DNA of 64,000 bases from a virus, in the IMG/VR virus record IMGVR_UViG_3300028883_000032, positions 142,857 to 206,856 of that record; one strand, 5' to 3'. The notes under the pieces are model-generated. The model made no database searches. It worked only from the letters and a program-made list of their open reading frames with translations, and was not told the DNA's origin. Within the stretch, counting starts at the first letter, position 1. Each line of letters begins with the position of its first letter. The translations under genes were made by a program, and so were the position numbers. Positions 1-6,844 of the stretch are shown here, piece by piece.

Positions 1-1
1 A

Positions 2-115
2 TATCGTTATTGGAAAGATAAAGACGGTAAAAGAATATCTGAACCCAAAATAACGGTACGTATGGAAATACATAAACCCACAGGAACAACAACAGGATAT
101 TGGAAAAAATACTAA
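2..115 (+). CDS. C-terminal end of an unknown protein (5' truncated)
   Basis: An open frame enters from the left edge and ends at TAA 113-115, giving the last 37 residues of a protein. The visible part is rich in Lys, Thr and Tyr (it contains RYWKDKDGKR and ends GYWKKY). The stop overlaps the next start as TAATG, which is the coupling seen throughout this cluster and argues that the frame is real. Function is unknown. Confidence 0.55.
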   Translation, partial: YRYWKDKDGKRISEPKITVRMEIHKPTGTTTGYWKKY

Positions 116-360
116 TGGAAAACAAATATATAAGTTTGGACATATGTTTAAATACTGGTTTTGAGGGAATGTATAATGGGGTTTATATATTCCCAAATAA
201 CAAGAAGGAAGACAACGCCAGGATCACTCCGGGAAAACTGCTTGGCCCAATACGCTCAACAAGGATATTAACCGTAGATGAGCGAGGAGCAAAAAATTTT
301 ATAAATGTTGCAGTTGAAGTTTTTGGAAAGGAAATATTGCATGGAAGTAGTAATAAATAG
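115..360 (+). CDS. hypothetical protein, 81 aa
   Basis: Start chosen at ATG 115 because it overlaps the previous stop (TAATG); an ATG 15 nt upstream is in frame but lies inside the preceding gene. The protein has no motif I recognise. Its end overlaps the start of the next gene by 20 nt, as in a translationally coupled operon. Confidence 0.6.
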   Translation: MENKYISLDICLNTGFEGMYNGVYIFPNNKKEDNARITPGKLLGPIRSTRILTVDERGAKNFINVAVEVFGKEILHGSSNK

Positions 361-763
361 ATGCTACGGTGGGTTTGGTCTTTCCCCAGAAGGTGAAAAA
401 TATTTTCTTAAGTTAAAAGGTAATGGATGCTATTTTTATAAAAGAGATTATACATCCAAAGAACCTAAATATGATCGTGTGGATAATGTAGAGAAAGATT
501 TAACATTCACGCTTCTTGTCACATCCACAGCAGATCTTGGAAATACAACAAGAGACATACCACAAAACTTCTATTTTTGTTCTTATCTACTGGAAAGGGA
601 TGACCCAGATTTAGTAAAAACTGTAAGAGAGCTTGGATCAGAAAGAGCCAGCTCAAGTTTAGCAAAATTAAAAATTGTAGAAATACCAGATGGAATTTCA
701 TATGATATACAAGATTACGACGGTATTGAATGGGTAGCGGAGTCCCATCGAACTTGGAACTAA
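341..763 (+). CDS. conserved phage protein beginning MEVVINRCYGGFGLS, 140 aa
   Basis: The N-terminus (VVINRCYGGFGLSPEG) matches a widespread phage protein family of unknown function that usually opens with this Cys-Tyr-Gly-Gly stretch. The start at ATG 341 is chosen because the family begins here; an upstream ATG at 305 would add 12 residues inside the previous gene. The C-terminal half (IVEIPDGISYDIQDYDGIEW) is also typical of the family. No enzymatic activity can be assigned from sequence. Confidence 0.75.
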   Translation: MEVVINRCYGGFGLSPEGEKYFLKLKGNGCYFYKRDYTSKEPKYDRVDNVEKDLTFTLLVTSTADLGNTTRDIPQNFYFCSYLLERDDPDLVKTVRELGSERASSSLAKLKIVEIPDGISYDIQDYDGIEWVAESHRTWN

Positions 764-775
764 CCAATTAATAAA

Positions 776-997
776 ATGTATACAGAATTTGACGAGGTGA
801 AAACGTCCGAAGTAAAAGTATACCCTGTGAAAGTAAGAGCATATTGTCCTGAATGTGGTGACGAGCTTGATTTTACGGGATACAGCCATGTAAGGCAGTA
901 CACATCACATCAACATCGGTGCCATAAGTGTGAAAAATTGTACTCCCTGCGGCATCGGTACCCAATAATAGCTCACAGGGAAATAGACCAAATTTAA
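776..997 (+). CDS. small zinc-ribbon protein, 73 aa
   Basis: Two metal-binding knuckles are visible: CPEC near residues 23-26 and HRCHKCE near 47-53, a treble-clef or zinc-ribbon spacing. It likely binds one zinc and either nucleic acid or protein. The start is preceded by AACCAA 8 nt upstream and by no Shine-Dalgarno sequence. It is followed two nucleotides later by the MazG-like gene, so it is probably in the same transcript. Confidence 0.7.
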   Translation: MYTEFDEVKTSEVKVYPVKVRAYCPECGDELDFTGYSHVRQYTSHQHRCHKCEKLYSLRHRYPIIAHREIDQI

Positions 998-999
998 AC

Positions 1000-1329
1000 A
1001 TGAATTTTAATGAGTATCAATTTATGGCAACCGACTTAGCCGTATACCCTGATGCGGGGTCTAACTTATATTATCCCGCATTGGGGCTTGCAGGAGAATC
1101 GGGAGAAGTTTGTGAACGAGTAAAAAAACTTATTCGTAATAAAGATGGAGTTATGGATGAGTTTTTCAAAAACGGAATTAAGTTGGAACTTGGTGATGTT
1201 TTGTGGTACATTGCAAACATGGCCAGAGAAATAGGTGTTACCCTTGAAGATGTTGCACAATCAAATATTAACAAGTTAGTTGATCGCAGAAATCGCGGTG
1301 TATTAAAGGGTGAAGGTGAGAATCGATGA
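1000..1329 (+). CDS. MazG-like nucleotide pyrophosphohydrolase, 109 aa
   Basis: Carries the signature of the all-alpha NTP pyrophosphohydrolase fold: GLAGESGEVCERVKK (EExxE-like metal site) near residues 29-43 and ELGDVLWYIANMARE near 62-76. Members hydrolyse (d)NTPs or (p)ppGpp-like nucleotides to the monophosphate and pyrophosphate. In phages they are thought to cleanse the nucleotide pool or blunt stringent or starvation signalling. The stop overlaps the next start (ATGA). Confidence 0.88.
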   Translation: MNFNEYQFMATDLAVYPDAGSNLYYPALGLAGESGEVCERVKKLIRNKDGVMDEFFKNGIKLELGDVLWYIANMAREIGVTLEDVAQSNINKLVDRRNRGVLKGEGENR

Positions 1330-1589
1330 CGCAGAACGAAAGCGTTCAAAAAGCTCTTGATATAGCAAAAGACGCACTGCGAAAAGCTATGACTGGATAT
1401 ATTGGACAGTACACCGAAGAAGAAACACGGGAATTCCTTAAGCTGCTGTCTGAAAAAATTAAAGAAACTTCGGAAGAGTTAATAAACAACTTGGAAGTAT
1501 TTGGTTCAGTCGAAGTAGAGGCTGATTACGATAAAGAACAGGTAGTCATTACTTACCACATAAAGCTACTAGATGACTTTAAGGAATAA
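1326..1589 (+). CDS. hypothetical protein, 87 aa
   Basis: Overlaps the MazG-like gene by four bases (ATGA). Predicted mostly helical for the first 60 residues, then a short acidic beta-rich tail. No recognisable family. Its position between two nucleotide-metabolism genes is the only hint about its role. Confidence 0.6.
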   Translation: MTQNESVQKALDIAKDALRKAMTGYIGQYTEEETREFLKLLSEKIKETSEELINNLEVFGSVEVEADYDKEQVVITYHIKLLDDFKE

Positions 1590-1593
1590 ACAC

Positions 1594-1983
1594 ATGAAAA
1601 TTGCTGTGGATTTACATGGGACAATTACTCGCTATCCTGAAAAGTTTATGTGGATGATGTCTAGTTGGATAACCGCGGGTGACGAAGTTTTTGTTTTGTC
1701 AGGACCACCAAAAGACGAAGTTCTGGCCGAATTGGAGTCCTTGGGATTTATAAGAGGTATCCACTTCAATCATGTGGTATCCATAGTAGACTACCTCATG
1801 AACGGTAAAAAAGTTCGCATGTGGCAAGATGAGAAGAATAGTTGGTGGTCTGAACCGGAACATTGGTGGTCTGCCAAAGCGGATTTGTGTGAAGAGTTTG
1901 GTGCAGATGTTCTCATCGACGATACCGCGAAATACGCTGAAAAGCTAGACACCAATAGAACCATGTTTTGGTTGGTTATTTAA
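1594..1983 (+). CDS. HAD-like phosphatase, 129 aa
   Basis: Begins MKIAVDLHGTIT, a HAD motif I in which Asp6 is the likely nucleophile and the usual second Asp is replaced by His (DLHGT). VFVLSGPP near residue 35 fits motif II, and DVLIDDT near 109-115 fits motif IV. The short length suggests a capless phosphatase. Start taken at ATG 1594; an upstream in-frame ATG at 1573 lies inside the previous gene. The substrate cannot be told. Confidence 0.75.
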   Translation: MKIAVDLHGTITRYPEKFMWMMSSWITAGDEVFVLSGPPKDEVLAELESLGFIRGIHFNHVVSIVDYLMNGKKVRMWQDEKNSWWSEPEHWWSAKADLCEEFGADVLIDDTAKYAEKLDTNRTMFWLVI

Positions 1984-1995
1984 CCATATAATTTA

Positions 1996-2433
1996 GTGGA
2001 AAAAATAAATATCATTTTTGAGGACAATCTCACCGGGAATGAATATAAGTGCATTGCTTCAGAGTGCAACATTAGCCGCACTAAAGAAATATTTACAGAC
2101 CACTTCGGAGAACACGAAGTATGTGTGCCAGGAAGGACGCTTATATCTGGCAAGATAACAGGTCTTACCAATTTACCAATGGACGGAGTTTTAAACAAAT
2201 CATTTACATGTAATATAAACAACATTGTCCTCCACGACTTATCAATTGTTGAAGTACGTGATGAGACGCGTCTTTATCCTTATGGGTATTCAAGGAACAT
2301 TGAATTTGTTGCGTGTTCTATGGAAACTGTGGACCCAAAACCAGACTCCAAACAAAAAATAAGTATAGATGCGCTCGTAGACCTGTTTAAAACCATAGGA
2401 GTATTTTACCATGATTCGGCAATTCCGGGGTAA
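1996..2433 (+). CDS. hypothetical protein, 145 aa (GTG start)
   Basis: GTG start preceded by AACCAT about 12 nt upstream. The protein looks beta-rich, with Cys at several positions but no CxxC pair. Its last 23 nt overlap the NADAR gene. No family recognised; cotranscription with NADAR and Nudix genes is likely from spacing. Confidence 0.55.
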   Translation: MEKINIIFEDNLTGNEYKCIASECNISRTKEIFTDHFGEHEVCVPGRTLISGKITGLTNLPMDGVLNKSFTCNINNIVLHDLSIVEVRDETRLYPYGYSRNIEFVACSMETVDPKPDSKQKISIDALVDLFKTIGVFYHDSAIPG

Positions 2434-2842
2434 ATACAGCCCCTTTTCAAACTTTTCGTTTCATACTGTTGCTCTTGAAAACATTGTTTTTCCTACAGGT
2501 GAACATGCTTTTCAATGTTATAAGGCAAAAACGGAAGATGGTTTTGATGCTGTGTTGGAGGCACCAACCCCAAGTAATGCAAAGCGCATAGCTCGCCAAA
2601 TTGATATGCGTGACGACTGGGAAGAGGTAAAAGATGAAGTCATGTACAACGTCATTAAGGCAAAGGTAGAACAGCACCGAGATGTTAAGGAACTGTTACT
2701 TTCCACGGGAGACGAAGAAATACAAGAAGGAAATACTTGGGGAGACGAATATTGGGGAGTCTCCTTACCGTCTGGCAGGGGCCGAAACCAACTTGGAAAA
2801 ACGTGGATGCGGGTAAGAAGGGAGTTACAAAATGCCCAATAA
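2411..2842 (+). CDS. NADAR (YbiA-like) N-glycosidase domain protein, 143 aa
   Basis: Has the NADAR fold signature: FRGKYSPFSNFSF near the N-terminus, GEHAFQCYKAK near 30-41, and YWGVSLPSGRGRNQLGKTWM near the C-terminus. NADAR proteins cleave N-glycosidic bonds, either in riboflavin-pathway intermediates (YbiA) or ADP-ribose linked to guanine, which would undo DarT-type DNA modification. Overlaps the Nudix gene by 11 nt, so the two are probably co-translated. A counter-defence role is inference. Confidence 0.88.
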   Translation: MIRQFRGKYSPFSNFSFHTVALENIVFPTGEHAFQCYKAKTEDGFDAVLEAPTPSNAKRIARQIDMRDDWEEVKDEVMYNVIKAKVEQHRDVKELLLSTGDEEIQEGNTWGDEYWGVSLPSGRGRNQLGKTWMRVRRELQNAQ

Positions 2843-3314
2843 AATAACTTGCGCTACCTTCATAATACATGATGGTTCAGTGGGAAAAGAGGTGCTTCTT
2901 GTACAACCTACAGAAAAACCATTTTGGGAACCACCGAAGGGGATTAAGGATGTTGGAGAAAATATAAATGATGCAGCCATGAGAGAAGTTTTTGAGGAAA
3001 CCGGTATCCAACTTCAGCATGACGCATTAATCCATTTAGGAAGATACCCGTATTTAGTGGGAAAGGATATAGCGTTTTTTATGGCTTGTGGCTATAACGA
3101 GCTATTAAGGGCGCAGGAAAGGGTATGTAGAAGCTACTTCTATAAATTTGGAGAAGGGTTCATACCGGAAATCCAAAATTCTGCATGGTTTCAACTTTCC
3201 CAAGTAAAGCATCTTGTCACGGCAAACATGTTAAAAGCCATGAAGTTAATGGCGGAAAGTGTAAAACATCAAAATGAGAAAATTAGTAAGTATACAGAGA
3301 GTTTGGTCAGTTGA
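2832..3314 (+). CDS. Nudix hydrolase, 160 aa
   Basis: A complete Nudix box runs from Gly37 to Ile59 (G-x5-E-x7-REV-x-EE-x-GI), which coordinates Mg2+ and cleaves nucleoside diphosphates linked to another moiety. PFWEPPKG just before the box is typical of the family. Substrate is unknown; ADP-ribose or a dinucleotide is plausible given the adjacent NADAR gene. The 3' end overlaps exon 1 of the RNA ligase by 41 nt in another frame. Confidence 0.9.
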   Translation: MPNKITCATFIIHDGSVGKEVLLVQPTEKPFWEPPKGIKDVGENINDAAMREVFEETGIQLQHDALIHLGRYPYLVGKDIAFFMACGYNELLRAQERVCRSYFYKFGEGFIPEIQNSAWFQLSQVKHLVTANMLKAMKLMAESVKHQNEKISKYTESLVS

Positions 3315-3375
3315 ACCGATTGAGGGCTCTGACTTTATTGAAAAAATAAAAGTCCTTGGGTGGACTTTAGTGGCT
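3274..3375 (+). CDS. RNA ligase (DRB0094/Rnl5 type), exon 1
   Basis: Encodes 34 residues (MRKLVSIQRVWSV...GWTLVA) that match the N-terminus of DRB0094-type RNA ligases, and then meets an in-frame TAA at 3376-3378. The missing continuation, RKGEFKKGDLCVY, is found at 5734. Joining 3375 to 5734 restores the family's GW-x-V-x-RKGEF-x-x-GD core without a frame break and gives a 360-residue enzyme. The exon ends in AGTGGCT, which pairs with GGTCACT in the intron (P1, U-G at the splice site). The start overlaps the Nudix gene. Confidence 0.85.
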
Positions 3376-3532
3376 TAATTCTGGGTCACTTTAAACTCGC
3401 TCAATTGCTGGAAAGCTAAACCGCAGCAAACACCGTGGTAGGCCGATCAGCAGCCAGAGGTTATGGCGACATAGTCAAATGGTTCAGAGACTTATCAAAG
3501 TACTTGGCAGAGGAAATGGTAGAATTGATAGA

Positions 3533-3808
3533 ATGAAAATGAAAACTTATAAACTAAAAGTACAGATTTTTGATAGTAAAAATCGCCCAAAATCAGATTT
3601 AAAGACAATTGCAAAATTTGATTCTAAATATGTATTAGCAAAATATATTGACACTTATAGTAAAGTAAAAAGGCTGACTGTAAATACTGTTCACACCGCA
3701 GATGGTAGCAAAATAATAAAAGGCCCAAAGCTTTTATACTTTGACGAAAATGATAATATACATGAGCTATCTATCGAAGTTCAGGAAGATGGTGGTTGTG
3801 ATGTATAG
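3533..3808 (+). CDS. intron-encoded hypothetical protein, 91 aa
   Basis: Start chosen at ATG 3533, after the intron R element; an ATG at 3479 would translate the catalytic core of the ribozyme and is unlikely. AGAGGAAA lies about 16 nt upstream. The protein is Lys-rich with no known motif and no nuclease signature. It overlaps the next gene by eight bases. Confidence 0.5.
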   Translation: MKMKTYKLKVQIFDSKNRPKSDLKTIAKFDSKYVLAKYIDTYSKVKRLTVNTVHTADGSKIIKGPKLLYFDENDNIHELSIEVQEDGGCDV

Positions 3809-4037
3809 TAAATTCATAGTTGTCTTGTTTAAAACAGAATATAGTTTTACTGTGCATGTTAACAAAGACTTTTTTACAGTTAGTTTTGAATGGGAATCTA
3901 AATATATTGATTGCTTCAAAGGGTATGACAATATTGTAGGGGTTGAATTAAATTTTAAGAACAGGTATTTCTCCGCATATTGTCATATAAAAAACAAAAT
4001 TTATAGCTTCACTTTTCCCCAAAATAATGAGGAATAA
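3801..4037 (+). CDS. intron-encoded hypothetical protein, 78 aa
   Basis: ATG 3801 is chosen over an in-frame ATG at 3741 that lies deep in the previous gene. The sequence is rich in Phe, Tyr and Val in alternating patterns and is probably all beta. No family recognised. It lies within the group I intron insert. Confidence 0.45.
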   Translation: MYSKFIVVLFKTEYSFTVHVNKDFFTVSFEWESKYIDCFKGYDNIVGVELNFKNRYFSAYCHIKNKIYSFTFPQNNEE

Positions 4038-4069
4038 GATAGTAACCATAAAACTAACTGGGGTAAAAC

Positions 4070-4498
4070 ATGGCAGAGGAACAGGTGTTTTCTAACATTG
4101 GTAGAAAATGTTTGTTGGTGATCATGGTAATACTGTGCGGTGTTCAATTCGTGTATTCCCAGGATGCCATTAAAGTATCCGAAGATCGCGGCATAACCGC
4201 AGTGCAGTGCCTGTTGGCGTATCATGGGTATTTTACGTTCGCAGAATATGCAACTGGCAAATACAACAAAGTCACCGATTTGGCACTTAAACTCCACCTA
4301 ATAAAAAATGGCATTGATCCCCATGACGAGGTTATATGCCGGAGATTTATATACCAATCTGTCATGAAATACAAAGAATTTGTTGATTCGTCGCTAGTAT
4401 CGACAGCTTTTAAGAAAAGAGTTAACGAAAGTCTGCGAGGGGTTACTCCTTTCAACATCATAAGTGAAGAGTCTATTTGGGTTCTTGAGGAGGATTAA
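4070..4498 (+). CDS. intron-encoded protein with an N-terminal membrane or signal segment, 142 aa
   Basis: Residues 13-29 (CLLVIMVILCGVQFVYS) are strongly hydrophobic after a short charged N-terminus, either a signal peptide cut near YSQ or a membrane anchor. The remaining ~110 residues are soluble and partly helical. GGGG nine bases before ATG may serve as ribosome binding site. Function unknown; unusual cargo for a group I intron. Confidence 0.55.
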   Translation: MAEEQVFSNIGRKCLLVIMVILCGVQFVYSQDAIKVSEDRGITAVQCLLAYHGYFTFAEYATGKYNKVTDLALKLHLIKNGIDPHDEVICRRFIYQSVMKYKEFVDSSLVSTAFKKRVNESLRGVTPFNIISEESIWVLEED

Positions 4499-4499
4499 A

Positions 4500-4679
4500 G
4501 TGACTCTGGAAGAAAAGTTAAAGTCAGAGACTACGGGGATGCTTCAACAAATACTGTCTTCCATTAAATTCTGCATTCGAAACAACTTGTACTCTTGGAT
4601 TTCTCCAGGGCCTTACGGGTGTCCCACCATGGAGGACTGGTACTTGGAAGTCGAAGCAGAAGTTAATCAGAGGGCCTAG
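4500..4679 (+). CDS. intron-encoded hypothetical protein, 59 aa (GTG start)
   Basis: GTG 4500 has a good Shine-Dalgarno (GGAGG) seven to eight bases upstream and directly follows the previous stop, so it is preferred over an ATG at 4464 inside the previous gene. Contains WISPGPYGCPTMEDWYLEVE but no known motif. Its stop codon lies inside a rho-independent terminator. Confidence 0.55.
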   Translation: MTLEEKLKSETTGMLQQILSSIKFCIRNNLYSWISPGPYGCPTMEDWYLEVEAEVNQRA

Positions 4680-4688
4680 CCCTCTTTT
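4669..4688 (+). terminator. rho-independent terminator overlapping a stop codon
   Basis: AGAGGGC (4669-4675), loop CTA, GCCCTCT (4679-4685) followed by T-run. The TAG stop of the preceding gene is the loop. It would stop transcription inside the group I intron, limiting production of the spliced ligase mRNA unless read through. Confidence 0.75.
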
Positions 4689-4701
4689 AACCAAAAAAAT
4701 C

Positions 4702-4998
4702 ATGAAAGTAAAGCACGAAACAATAATACCTATAGGTTCCCCATTAGTGATGACAGGTTTGCATGAAATCACCGGAGGTCCTTGGGAATGCACAGAAGAA
4801 ACATTTAACTCCGTTGCCCTGCAAATTATAAACAGACAACGCGAGAACTGCGGACTTGAATGTATTGACAAGCTTCCGGTATTAAGGGAAGTTGAAGATA
4901 TTCAAAAGGCTATTATTCCTCATGTGGATAAAAGGTTATTATATGAAGCTGACGGGTTAGTTGTCAGGTTTGATTTTGACTTGGGAAATTGGGAGTAG
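4702..4998 (+). CDS. intron-encoded hypothetical protein, 98 aa
   Basis: Preceded by AACCAA seven nt before ATG and by no Shine-Dalgarno. Contains paired Cys and Trp residues (GGPWECTEE, ENCGLEC) without a zinc spacing. No family recognised. It follows a terminator, so it probably depends on read-through or an unseen promoter. Confidence 0.5.
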   Translation: MKVKHETIIPIGSPLVMTGLHEITGGPWECTEETFNSVALQIINRQRENCGLECIDKLPVLREVEDIQKAIIPHVDKRLLYEADGLVVRFDFDLGNWE

Positions 4999-5030
4999 TT
5001 TCACTCATTTTTATTTAACCAAAAAAAGAA

Positions 5031-5411
5031 ATGGCAAAAAAAATAAATACCGAGCCTAGAACCATAACCGTAAAATTAAAAGAAAGTGGAGAAACAGTCC
5101 ACCATATTTTAGAGTGTGGCAGTATTGATGAGTCTATTGACTTTTTACAAGATATTAAAAATAAATATCCTGAAATGTTCAATATAAGAATAGAAATTGA
5201 AAGCGAACCTGATTATTATGACAATGTTTATCAATATGTTAATTTTTATGGATCTAGGCTAGAAACAGCAGACGAAGTTGCTAAAAGAATTGGAATTGAA
5301 GAAGAGGCTGCTCGAAAGATAAGAGACCAAAGAAAAGCTAAAAAGAAAAAAACTGAAGAAGAGCAGCGGGCACTGTATGAAAAACTAAAAGAAAAGTTTG
5401 GGGATAAATAA
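5031..5411 (+). CDS. intron-encoded protein with charged helical C-terminus, 126 aa
   Basis: AACCAA lies eight nt before the start. The first 80 residues are mixed alpha/beta; residues ~85-126 form a highly charged Lys/Glu helix (AKKKKTEEEQRALYEKLKEK), a likely coiled coil. Stop and next start overlap (TAATG). No known family. Confidence 0.55.
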   Translation: MAKKINTEPRTITVKLKESGETVHHILECGSIDESIDFLQDIKNKYPEMFNIRIEIESEPDYYDNVYQYVNFYGSRLETADEVAKRIGIEEEAARKIRDQRKAKKKKTEEEQRALYEKLKEKFGDK

Positions 5412-5602
5412 TGTCAATAGAAATAAGTGATATTGCATTAGATATGATTATAGATAAGAAATTTGTTGGAAAAACATTAAAAGAAGTATTAAAAAGTACA
5501 CCAAAATATGAACACGAACACTTCTTAAAACATCTTGAGTACGCAGAAGAAACAGTTAATAATTGGCCTGAGTGGAAAAAAATGCATATGATGCTACAGT
5601 AG
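5411..5602 (+). CDS. intron-encoded hypothetical protein, 63 aa
   Basis: Translationally coupled to the previous gene by TAATG. Helical, charged, ends in KKMHMMLQ. This is the last gene before the 3' catalytic part of the group I intron. No motif recognised. Confidence 0.5.
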   Translation: MSIEISDIALDMIIDKKFVGKTLKEVLKSTPKYEHEHFLKHLEYAEETVNNWPEWKKMHMMLQ

Positions 5603-5733
5603 AAGAAAAAATATTTACGAAGAATAAATAATGGAAATTATCAATTAACACGGCGAGCTCTCGGTAGGTGCTGCCACACTGGTGACCGAGATGAAGGTAT
5701 AGTCCACGCCTGCATGAAAATGTAGGGTTAGTG

Positions 5734-6714
5734 AGGAAAGGGGAATTCAAAAAAGGTGATTTGTGTGTCTATTGCGAAATAGATTCCATCTTACCAGAAC
5801 GCGAAGAATTTGAATTCCTACGCAGCAAAAAGTTTAGAATAAAAACACAGAAGATTCGTGGGATATTGAGTCAGGGAATAGCTTTTCCCATTTCAGTGTT
5901 GAATAAAGGAAAAAGCGAAGTAATCGTGGAACTGGTATCCAGTGATGATTCCAAAGATCCAGACCCATATATACACGTAGATGACGATTCAGGCCATGGG
6001 TCGGGCTCCACTTTCTTCTTGGGTGACGACGTAACTGCGTATTTAGGGGTAAAAAAGTATGAAGTCCCTATACAGTTTAAACAAGGCCAGTCCGCGGGGA
6101 ACTTCCCAGCTTTTATACATAAAACAGATGAGACCCGCATACAGACCTGTATAGAATGCTTGGAGGAGCTACATGGTAAGCCGTATTACATAACCACAAA
6201 AGTAGATGGAACTTCAGGAACATTTTATAGGAAAGACGACCACTTTGGGGTATGCTCGAGGAATTTCGAGAAAAAAGAAGGACAAAGCGTGTATTGGGAA
6301 GTCGCAAAAAAATACGACCTCAAATCCAAGTTGGAGAACTACGGCAAGGACGTTGCTATACAAGGAGAACTTGCGGGGCCGGGAATTCAAAAGAACAGGC
6401 TTGGGTTGGAAAGCACATCATTGTTTGTATTCAACATACAGGATATTTCGAAAGGTTGCTTTTTATCCTTCAACGAGGTCAAAGACCTTTGTAATGCCCT
6501 AGGTATCAACATGGTTCCCATTCTAGAAGAAGGTGAACACTTCAATTATACTTTTGAGCAACTTTTGGAATTAGCAGAACACAAGTACCTCAATGGGAGT
6601 CATGCCGAAGGTATTGTGATAAGACCACAAGTGGAAGAATATTCTCGTACCTTACACGGTAGGCTATCATTTAAAGTTATCAACAATAAGTTTCTGTTAA
6701 AAGGCGGGGATTAA
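5734..6714 (+). CDS. RNA ligase (DRB0094/Rnl5 type), exon 2
   Basis: Encodes residues 35-360 of the spliced enzyme. After RKGEFKKGDLCVYCEIDS comes the EFEFLRSKKFRIKTQKIRG segment typical of this family. The nucleotidyltransferase motif I is KVDGTS (Lys near spliced residue 190, the adenylated lysine), motif IV is EGIVIRP near 332-338 and motif V is SFKVIN near 349. The enzyme seals RNA 3'-OH/5'-phosphate nicks by an AMP intermediate. A GTG at 5731 could be mistaken for a start but is the last codon-sized unit of the intron. RNA repair against host nucleases is the likely role. Confidence 0.88.
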   Translation, partial: RKGEFKKGDLCVYCEIDSILPEREEFEFLRSKKFRIKTQKIRGILSQGIAFPISVLNKGKSEVIVELVSSDDSKDPDPYIHVDDDSGHGSGSTFFLGDDVTAYLGVKKYEVPIQFKQGQSAGNFPAFIHKTDETRIQTCIECLEELHGKPYYITTKVDGTSGTFYRKDDHFGVCSRNFEKKEGQSVYWEVAKKYDLKSKLENYGKDVAIQGELAGPGIQKNRLGLESTSLFVFNIQDISKGCFLSFNEVKDLCNALGINMVPILEEGEHFNYTFEQLLELAEHKYLNGSHAEGIVIRPQVEEYSRTLHGRLSFKVINNKFLLKGGD

Positions 6715-6715
6715 T

Positions 6716-6724
6716 TGGAATAAG
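6716..6724 (+). promoter_or_regulatory. TGGNATAAGA-class phage promoter
   Basis: TGGAATAAG followed by A, directly after the ligase stop codon. It is one of about ten near-identical intergenic copies in the window. It would start transcription near 6731, at the 5' end of a small structured RNA. Confidence 0.6.
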
Positions 6725-6730
6725 AACACA

Positions 6731-6825
6731 TCCGGGAAGTTTACCGCGTAGCTTTGTGTCCGGGGGTTGCGGAAACTTCCTACTCACTGATATTCTGCCG
6801 TGCGGACAGCGGCAGATGTTTTTTT
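6731..6825 (+). ncRNA. candidate small structured RNA, ~95 nt
   Basis: Lies between a TGGAATAAG promoter and an intrinsic terminator. GGAAGTTT (6735-6742) pairs perfectly with AAACTTCC (6773-6780), and CTGCCG (6795-6800) with CGGCAG (6810-6815) followed by seven T forms the terminator. There is no convincing reading frame. No known RNA family is recognised; it could also be a leader of the GIY-YIG gene. Confidence 0.5.
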
Positions 6826-6844
6826 GTAGTAACCAAAATTTGCC

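Larger units (their letters stand above)
3376..5733 (+). ncRNA. group I intron (2358 nt) carrying seven unknown genes
   Basis: All conserved group I elements are visible: P1 exon 3369-3375 with guide 3384-3390 ending in U-G; P (AATTGCTGGAAA, 3403-3414) with Q (ATCAGCAGCCAG, 3446-3457); R (GTTCAGAGACTT, 3482-3493) with S (AAGGTATAGTCC, 5694-5705). The intron ends in G at 5733 as required. The genes between about 3533 and 5602 sit in a peripheral loop after R; AATTGATA near 3522 and TATCAATT near 5638 could close it. None of the inserted genes looks like a homing endonuclease, but a GIY-YIG protein is encoded just after exon 2. Confidence 0.9.

Noticed and set aside
3479-3532. Extension of the first intron gene to ATG 3479
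   Set aside because: This segment is the conserved R element of the group I ribozyme and would not be expected to be coding.
5731-5733. GTG 5731 as start of a complete RNA ligase gene
   Set aside because: The family's first 34 residues are found in exon 1, and 5733 is the terminal G of the intron.
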